36,335 nucleotides of DNA from assembly GCA_029934085.1 (NCBI GenBank), contig JAOZMY010000003.1, positions 1 to 36,335 of the forward strand. The letters run 5' to 3'. Position 1 is the first letter of the stretch, and the number at the start of each line of letters is the position of its first letter. Shown one piece after another: positions 32,512-36,335 of this stretch. Under the pieces are notes generated by a model. The model ran no database searches, was not told the origin of the DNA, and saw only the letters and a program-made list of their open reading frames with translations. The position numbers and the translations under genes were made by a program. The DNA is from a bacterium. GTDB lineage: Bacteria; Desulfobacterota; S145-22.

Positions 32512-33018
32512 ATGAAAAAACTTGTCTCGAAGTTCGAGAAGGGCCTCTATTTTTTCACCCGGCAGGTGGATCGTATCTCTTGGGGGGTCTTATTCTTCCT
32601 GATGCTTATGACCGTGTGCCAGGTCTTTCTGAGAAAACTCACGAATCATGCCATTCTCGGAACGGTGGAGTTGACCGAGCTGGCGATGGCCTTTATCGTT
32701 TTCTGCTCGCTGGCCGAGTGCCAGGTCCATGAGGGACATATCAAGGTGGACCTCGTCCTGAGCCGATTCAGCCCCCGTGTTCAGTCCTTTTTCGATATCC
32801 TGACCCAGGGAGCCTCTTTCGTGATCTTCAGCCTCATGACCATCGCCTTGTTTCGTCAGGCCGAGGAACTGAAGAGCGCGGGAGAGGTAACGGTCGATTT
32901 GGCCATTCCCATGTATCCTTTTGTCTATGTGGCGGCCTTTGGATGCGTGCTCCTGGCCCTTGTTCTCTTGGCCAAGGCCCTTCGGGCCCTAATCAACTTC
33001 CTCGAGGTGCAACCGTGA
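32512..33018 (+). CDS. dctQ: TRAP transporter small permease subunit (DctQ family)
   Basis: The 168-residue membrane protein has the four helices of DctQ (ISWGVLFFLMLMTVCQVFL, a second at VELTELAMAFIVFCSLAEC, a third at FFDILTQGASFVIFSLMTI and a last at FVYVAAFGCVLLALVLLAK). The stretch ELTELAMAFIVFCSLAECQV followed by EGHIKVDL matches family members. It pairs with DctM in the membrane and contacts DctP. GGGAG precedes the ATG. Its stop overlaps the GTG start of dctM (GTGA), so the two are made together. Confidence 0.9.
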   Translation: MKKLVSKFEKGLYFFTRQVDRISWGVLFFLMLMTVCQVFLRKLTNHAILGTVELTELAMAFIVFCSLAECQVHEGHIKVDLVLSRFSPRVQSFFDILTQGASFVIFSLMTIALFRQAEELKSAGEVTVDLAIPMYPFVYVAAFGCVLLALVLLAKALRALINFLEVQP

Positions 33019-34319
33019 GTCCCGAGGTCATCGGTCTCTTAGGCCTGCTGGTTCTCTTTATCCTCCTGGCCATGCGGATGCAGATAGGGTTTGCCATGGC
33101 CCTGGTAGGATTTGTTGGATTCATCATTCTCAACAATTTCCAGGCGGCCATGGGGGTCCTGGGGCTTGAACCCTTCAAGATCACGGCGGATTATACTTTG
33201 AGTGTGATCCCCCTCTTTCTGCTCATGGGGGAATTTGCCAACGAGTCCCGCATGGGGGCCGAACTCTACGACATGCTGTATAAGTGGATCGGGTTTCTCC
33301 CCGGCGGGTTGGCCATGGCCACGGTGGGGGCGTGCGCTTTCTTTGCGGCGATTACGGGATCTTCACTCGCCACAGCGGCCATGTTCGGGATGATCGCCTA
33401 TCCGGAGATGAGAAATTTGAACTACGCGGAGACCCTCGCGACGGGGTGCATCGCCGCGGGAGGCACCTTGGGGATCTTGATTCCGCCAAGCTCCGTCCTG
33501 ATTATCTACGGTATCCTGACGGAACAGAGTATCGCGCGCCTCTTTATTGCCGGGATGCTGCCGGGTATCCTCCTCGCACTCATCTTCATGGGAACCATCT
33601 TCGTGATTACCAAACGCAGACCTGAACTGGGGGCCCCTGGTCCCAGGTTTACCATCAAAGAGAAGGTAACCTCCCTGAAGGCCACGTGGGGAATCATTCT
33701 CCTATTCATCCTGGTCATCGGCGGCCTCTATACCGGGTGGTTTACCCCTACGGAGGCCGCGGGTGTGGGGGCCTTTGGCGCCTTTGTCCTGGCCCTGCTG
33801 AAACGAAGTATGGGTTGGAAGACCCTGGTGGCTTCTCTGAAGGGAACCGTCCGCTCGACGGCCTTTATCTTTGGGATTCTTATCGGCGCCATGGTCTTTC
33901 AGTATTTCATGACCCTGAGTCAAATCCCGGAGAAACTGGCCTCATGGATCGTCATGATAGGGGTGGGCCGTTACGTGGTGGTTTCCGCCATCATCCTGGC
34001 CTTCATGGTAATGGGCTGTTTCATGGAGGGGCTGTCCATCATGTTTCTGGCGGTTCCCATCGTTTATCCCATCGTAATCCGGTTGGGTTTTGATCCCATC
34101 TGGTTTGGGGTCATCATTACCCTTACCATGGAAATGAGCCTGATCACCCCGCCCGTGGGGGTCAATGTTTTTGTCCTGCACGGAGTGGTGAAAGATGTTC
34201 CCATGTACACGATCTTTCGCGGCATCCTTCCCTTTTGGATCGCCATGATCATTTGCATCATTATTCTTATTGTCTTCCCGCAAATCGCGCTGTTCCTTCC
34301 AAACACGATGATGGGTTAG
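33015..34319 (+). CDS. dctM: TRAP transporter large permease subunit (DctM family)
   Basis: The 434-residue subunit forms the sodium-coupled transport channel and has about 12 hydrophobic segments. Family marks include FLLMGEFANESRMGAELYD, GACAFFAAITGSSLATAAMF, GTLGILIPPSSVLIIYGILT and FTPTEAAGVGAFGAF. The start is GTG at 33015, which overlaps the dctQ stop; a longer frame from 32943 lies inside dctQ and is rejected. The rdhA-like gene begins 9 bases after its stop, and TAGGAG of the stop region serves as its ribosome site, so transporter and dehalogenase homologue are co-expressed. Confidence 0.93.
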   Translation: MSPEVIGLLGLLVLFILLAMRMQIGFAMALVGFVGFIILNNFQAAMGVLGLEPFKITADYTLSVIPLFLLMGEFANESRMGAELYDMLYKWIGFLPGGLAMATVGACAFFAAITGSSLATAAMFGMIAYPEMRNLNYAETLATGCIAAGGTLGILIPPSSVLIIYGILTEQSIARLFIAGMLPGILLALIFMGTIFVITKRRPELGAPGPRFTIKEKVTSLKATWGIILLFILVIGGLYTGWFTPTEAAGVGAFGAFVLALLKRSMGWKTLVASLKGTVRSTAFIFGILIGAMVFQYFMTLSQIPEKLASWIVMIGVGRYVVVSAIILAFMVMGCFMEGLSIMFLAVPIVYPIVIRLGFDPIWFGVIITLTMEMSLITPPVGVNVFVLHGVVKDVPMYTIFRGILPFWIAMIICIIILIVFPQIALFLPNTMMG

Positions 34320-34328
34320 GAGTTTGAT

Positions 34329-35774
34329 ATGACGAGGATACTTCTTTTTCTGGACGCCCTGTTCTTCATCGGCGCCGTCTATTTCACCTTTGAATCGGTC
34401 AGGGAAAGGGAATACCAGGCCCCGAAGATAGGGGTGGGATTAAGTCTTTTCGCCCTCCTCTTGGCGGGGTTTATCCTGTGGGTGCCTCCTTTGAGACCAT
34501 TTATAGCAGTCTTTTTCGGTGTTGGGGTTGCGGCCTTGATCGTCTTTGCGGTGCCGACGCCGCCGGATCCCAGGATCTTGCAGGGCGCCCAAGGACATAT
34601 CGTTGAGGAGGCTATTCGCCACGATGAAAGGGATGTTTCCTTCGCCCGCGTGAGAGGCGTTCCCCCAGGAACCCCTTACTACAAGCGGTATTACAGCATG
34701 CATCCCGAAAGGGAGGAACCGGATGCTATCCGGCGGGAGAAGGGCCTTTTGGGGGAGCCCGGACGGGTAGATAAACGCTACCGTCCCAATGTGGCCATGA
34801 TGGAGGCCTCCTTTGATATGCCCAACTTTCTTGGGCTCTATGCGGAGGCAGCGCCGTCGCCTGAAAACCCACCTTATGAAGCCGATCCTAAAAAGGCCAC
34901 GGAGATCGTGAAAAATCTTGCTCTGACCCTTGGAGCGGACATGGTGGGGATTTGTAAGGTAAATCCCAACTGGGTCTATTCCCACCGCGGTGAAATCTTC
35001 TACGATCGGTGGGAGGATTGGGGGAAAGAGATCGATCCGGAGGAACTTCCCCCCTATGCCGTGGTCATGTTGACGGAGATGCGGGAGGATCACGTCTGTG
35101 CGGCACCTCACACCCCCACGGTGGCGGAGAGCGCCCGGAACTATGGCCGCGGGTCCTATCTGAGCACGGTGCTTGCCTGGTGGTTTGCCCATATGGGCTA
35201 TCGTGGCGTTGCCCAGAACTCCCGGCATTACGATATCGCCCTTCCGCCTCTGGCGGTGGACGCCGGCCTGGGGGAAGTTGGGCGGCTTGGGTATCTCATC
35301 GCCCCCAAGTTCGGGGCGCGGGTGCGAATCTTTGCCGTGTTGACCGACATGCCGCTCGTGCCGGACAAACCCATCTCCATCGGGGTAGACGAATTCTGTA
35401 AATGGTGTAAGAAGTGCGCGGAATCGTGTCCATCCAGATCTATCCTGATGGAGGACAAGGTGGTCTATAATGGGGCGTTGAAGTGGAAGCTGGACGCGGA
35501 CAGCTGTTTCGATTACTGGACTAAGGTGGGAACCGACTGCTCCATCTGTATGGCGGTCTGTCCCTACAGCCGTCCCAACACTCCTTTGCACCGCATCGTG
35601 CGGTGGTACGTGGCGCGATCCCGCCTGGCGCAGAAATACTTTCCGCTGGTAGATAATTTTCTTTATGGGAGAAAGTGGCGTCCAAAGCCGGTGCCTTCCT
35701 GGCTCGACTATCCCAAAGGGAAAGACGTGGTCAAGGAGGAGTATGGATTGGGCAGGGTAAACGATTTTGGATAA
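34329..35774 (+). CDS. membrane-anchored reductive dehalogenase homologue (RdhA-like, 2x[4Fe-4S])
   Basis: RdhA enzymes use cobalamin and two [4Fe-4S] clusters to remove halogens reductively. The 481-residue protein has three N-terminal membrane helices (about 4-22, 36-52, 57-77) in place of the usual Tat signal. The core contains GRGSYLSTVLAWWFAHMGYR, then DAGLGEVGRLGYLIAPKFGA and RIFAVLTDMPL, as in RdhA. Cluster 1 is C357-x2-C360-x2-C363-x3-C367-P; cluster 2 uses C393 plus C404-x2-C407-x3-C411-P. Queuosine reductase QueG shares part of this fold but is shorter and lacks the anchor. Placement directly behind a TRAP importer is the oddity. Halogen removal is inferred; other reductions are possible. 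No maturation chaperone or separate RdhB is present. Confidence 0.82.
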   Translation: MTRILLFLDALFFIGAVYFTFESVREREYQAPKIGVGLSLFALLLAGFILWVPPLRPFIAVFFGVGVAALIVFAVPTPPDPRILQGAQGHIVEEAIRHDERDVSFARVRGVPPGTPYYKRYYSMHPEREEPDAIRREKGLLGEPGRVDKRYRPNVAMMEASFDMPNFLGLYAEAAPSPENPPYEADPKKATEIVKNLALTLGADMVGICKVNPNWVYSHRGEIFYDRWEDWGKEIDPEELPPYAVVMLTEMREDHVCAAPHTPTVAESARNYGRGSYLSTVLAWWFAHMGYRGVAQNSRHYDIALPPLAVDAGLGEVGRLGYLIAPKFGARVRIFAVLTDMPLVPDKPISIGVDEFCKWCKKCAESCPSRSILMEDKVVYNGALKWKLDADSCFDYWTKVGTDCSICMAVCPYSRPNTPLHRIVRWYVARSRLAQKYFPLVDNFLYGRKWRPKPVPSWLDYPKGKDVVKEEYGLGRVNDFG

Positions 35775-35795
35775 TGTGCGATTATGCGGTATAAT
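35767..35795 (+). promoter_or_regulatory. promoter of the GntR-family regulator gene
   Basis: TTGGAT (35767-35772), a 17-base spacer and perfect TATAAT (35790-35795) overlap the end of the rdhA-like gene. The regulator could thus be made apart from the operon. An inverted repeat CGGT-N6-ACCG (35787-35800) covers the -10 box and could be an autoregulatory site. Confidence 0.5.
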
Positions 35796-35824
35796 GACCG
35801 TTAGAAAGAAGGGAGAAAAAAACG

Positions 35825-36335
35825 ATGTCTTTCCAGCCATTGGAGAAAAAGAGGTATTCTGAGCAGGTCGCACACGAGATAGAATCAAAAATCCTTAATA
35901 ATGAGCTGAGGTTAGGGGAACGTCTCCTTTCAGAGGTTGACCTGGCAAAGGAATTTCGTGTCAGCCGGACCGTCATTCGAGAGGCCCTGCGCCTGCTGGA
36001 AGGGCGAGGCTTCGTCAAGATAAAACGGGGGCCCAAGGGGGGCATCTTCGCAAACGACGGTTTCCACAAACCCATGAGTGAGGCGCTTGGGCGCCTGGTT
36101 GATTCTGGGAAGGTTTCTGCAGAGGATATTTTTGAGATTCGCCTCCTTATCGAGCCCTATGTGGCGGCGGAGGCGGCCAGACGTGCCACAAAAGAGGACA
36201 TTGAAGAACTCCAAGCCCTCATCAATCTTTGCAAAGATCATATGGAGGACAGCGAGTATCTCCAGAGGGTTCGAGGGAAATTCCATGTCCAACTCGCCCA
36301 GGCCACGGGAAACCCCGTGTTGCTCATCATGATGA
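35825..36335 (+). CDS. FadR-type GntR-family transcriptional regulator, cut by window edge
   Basis: About 170 codons are visible before the window ends, found by direct translation. The N-terminal winged helix has RYSEQVAHEIESKILNNELR, GERLLSEVDLAKEFRVSRTV and VIREALRLLEGRGFVKIKRG. The start of an FCD effector domain follows (IFEIRLLIEPYVAAEAARRA, then FHVQLAQATGNPV with a probable metal-ligand His). FCD domains bind small organic acids, in keeping with regulation of the adjacent TRAP-dehalogenase genes by their substrate. GGGAG is 9 bases before the ATG. The C-terminal quarter is missing from the window. Confidence 0.92.
   Translation, partial: MSFQPLEKKRYSEQVAHEIESKILNNELRLGERLLSEVDLAKEFRVSRTVIREALRLLEGRGFVKIKRGPKGGIFANDGFHKPMSEALGRLVDSGKVSAEDIFEIRLLIEPYVAAEAARRATKEDIEELQALINLCKDHMEDSEYLQRVRGKFHVQLAQATGNPVLLIMM

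Noticed and set aside
32943-33014. Upstream extension of dctM
   Set aside because: The extra 24 residues lie inside dctQ and are not hydrophobic; the GTG at 33015 with GTGA overlap is the usual arrangement.
34440-35888. 482-codon antisense frame opposite the rdhA-like gene
   Set aside because: It is a long shadow frame produced by GC-rich codon use; the sense strand encodes complete iron-sulfur motifs and the translation of the antisense looks random and His-rich.

Overview
The window (36,335 bases, no tools used) looks like chromosomal DNA from an anaerobic Gram-negative bacterium, most probably a member of the former Deltaproteobacteria (Desulfobacterota). The grounds are a four-subunit ferredoxin-dependent 2-oxoacid oxidoreductase, a TRAP transporter linked to a reductive-dehalogenase homologue, PAS-type sensor kinases, Gram-negative envelope proteins (OmpA, periplasmic binding proteins, a YidC with the large periplasmic domain) and Shine-Dalgarno/sigma70-like signals. 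The phylum is an inference; no rRNA gene is present. No tRNA, rRNA, IS element, phage gene or CRISPR array was found.

Layout. (1) 1-2690, minus strand: a lytic transglycosylase, pgsA and rarA form one operon behind a good sigma70 promoter; the first codons of another minus-strand gene lie at the left edge. (2) 2739-6283, plus strand: two PAS histidine kinases, the second a hybrid with a receiver domain, divergent from the transglycosylase across an 18-base palindrome. (3) 6272-9374, minus: korD-korA-korB-korC, a 2-oxoacid:ferredoxin oxidoreductase. (4) 9519-10205, plus: a rhomboid protease. (5) 10131-16105, minus: the replication-origin-type cluster rpmH-rnpA-yidD-yidC-jag-mnmE, followed by a B12-domain radical SAM gene whose start codon overlaps a perfect 16-base parS site. 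dnaA, mnmG, rsmG and parAB, which often adjoin this cluster, are not here. (6) 16107-20256, minus: dprA-topA and a secreted DUF2059 protein. (7) 20492-22141, plus: an OmpA-type protein and an unrecognised Cys-containing secreted protein behind a long AT-rich leader.

(8) 22322-25336, plus: a two-part sodium/solute symporter (DUF3311-like small protein plus SSS permease), a terminator, and an M20 amidohydrolase. (9) 25464-28855, plus: a secreted lectin-fold protein, an iron-type solute-binding lipoprotein and its fused permease, without an ATPase gene. (10) 28896-31256, minus: an RlmI-type methyltransferase, probably on a leaderless message, and a Tat-exported NagZ-like GH3 enzyme. (11) 31289-36335, plus: TRAP transporter dctP-dctQ-dctM, a membrane-anchored reductive dehalogenase homologue 9 bases behind dctM, and a FadR-type GntR regulator cut by the right edge.

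The most interesting unit is region 11. The physical coupling of a carboxylate importer, a corrinoid/iron-sulfur reductive dehalogenase homologue carrying its own three-helix membrane anchor, and a metabolite-responsive regulator suggests a dedicated uptake-and-reduction system for a (possibly halogenated) organic acid. That substrate is inferred, not shown. The second notable point is the parS site embedded in the translation start of an unassigned radical SAM gene, which marks this as origin-proximal DNA.
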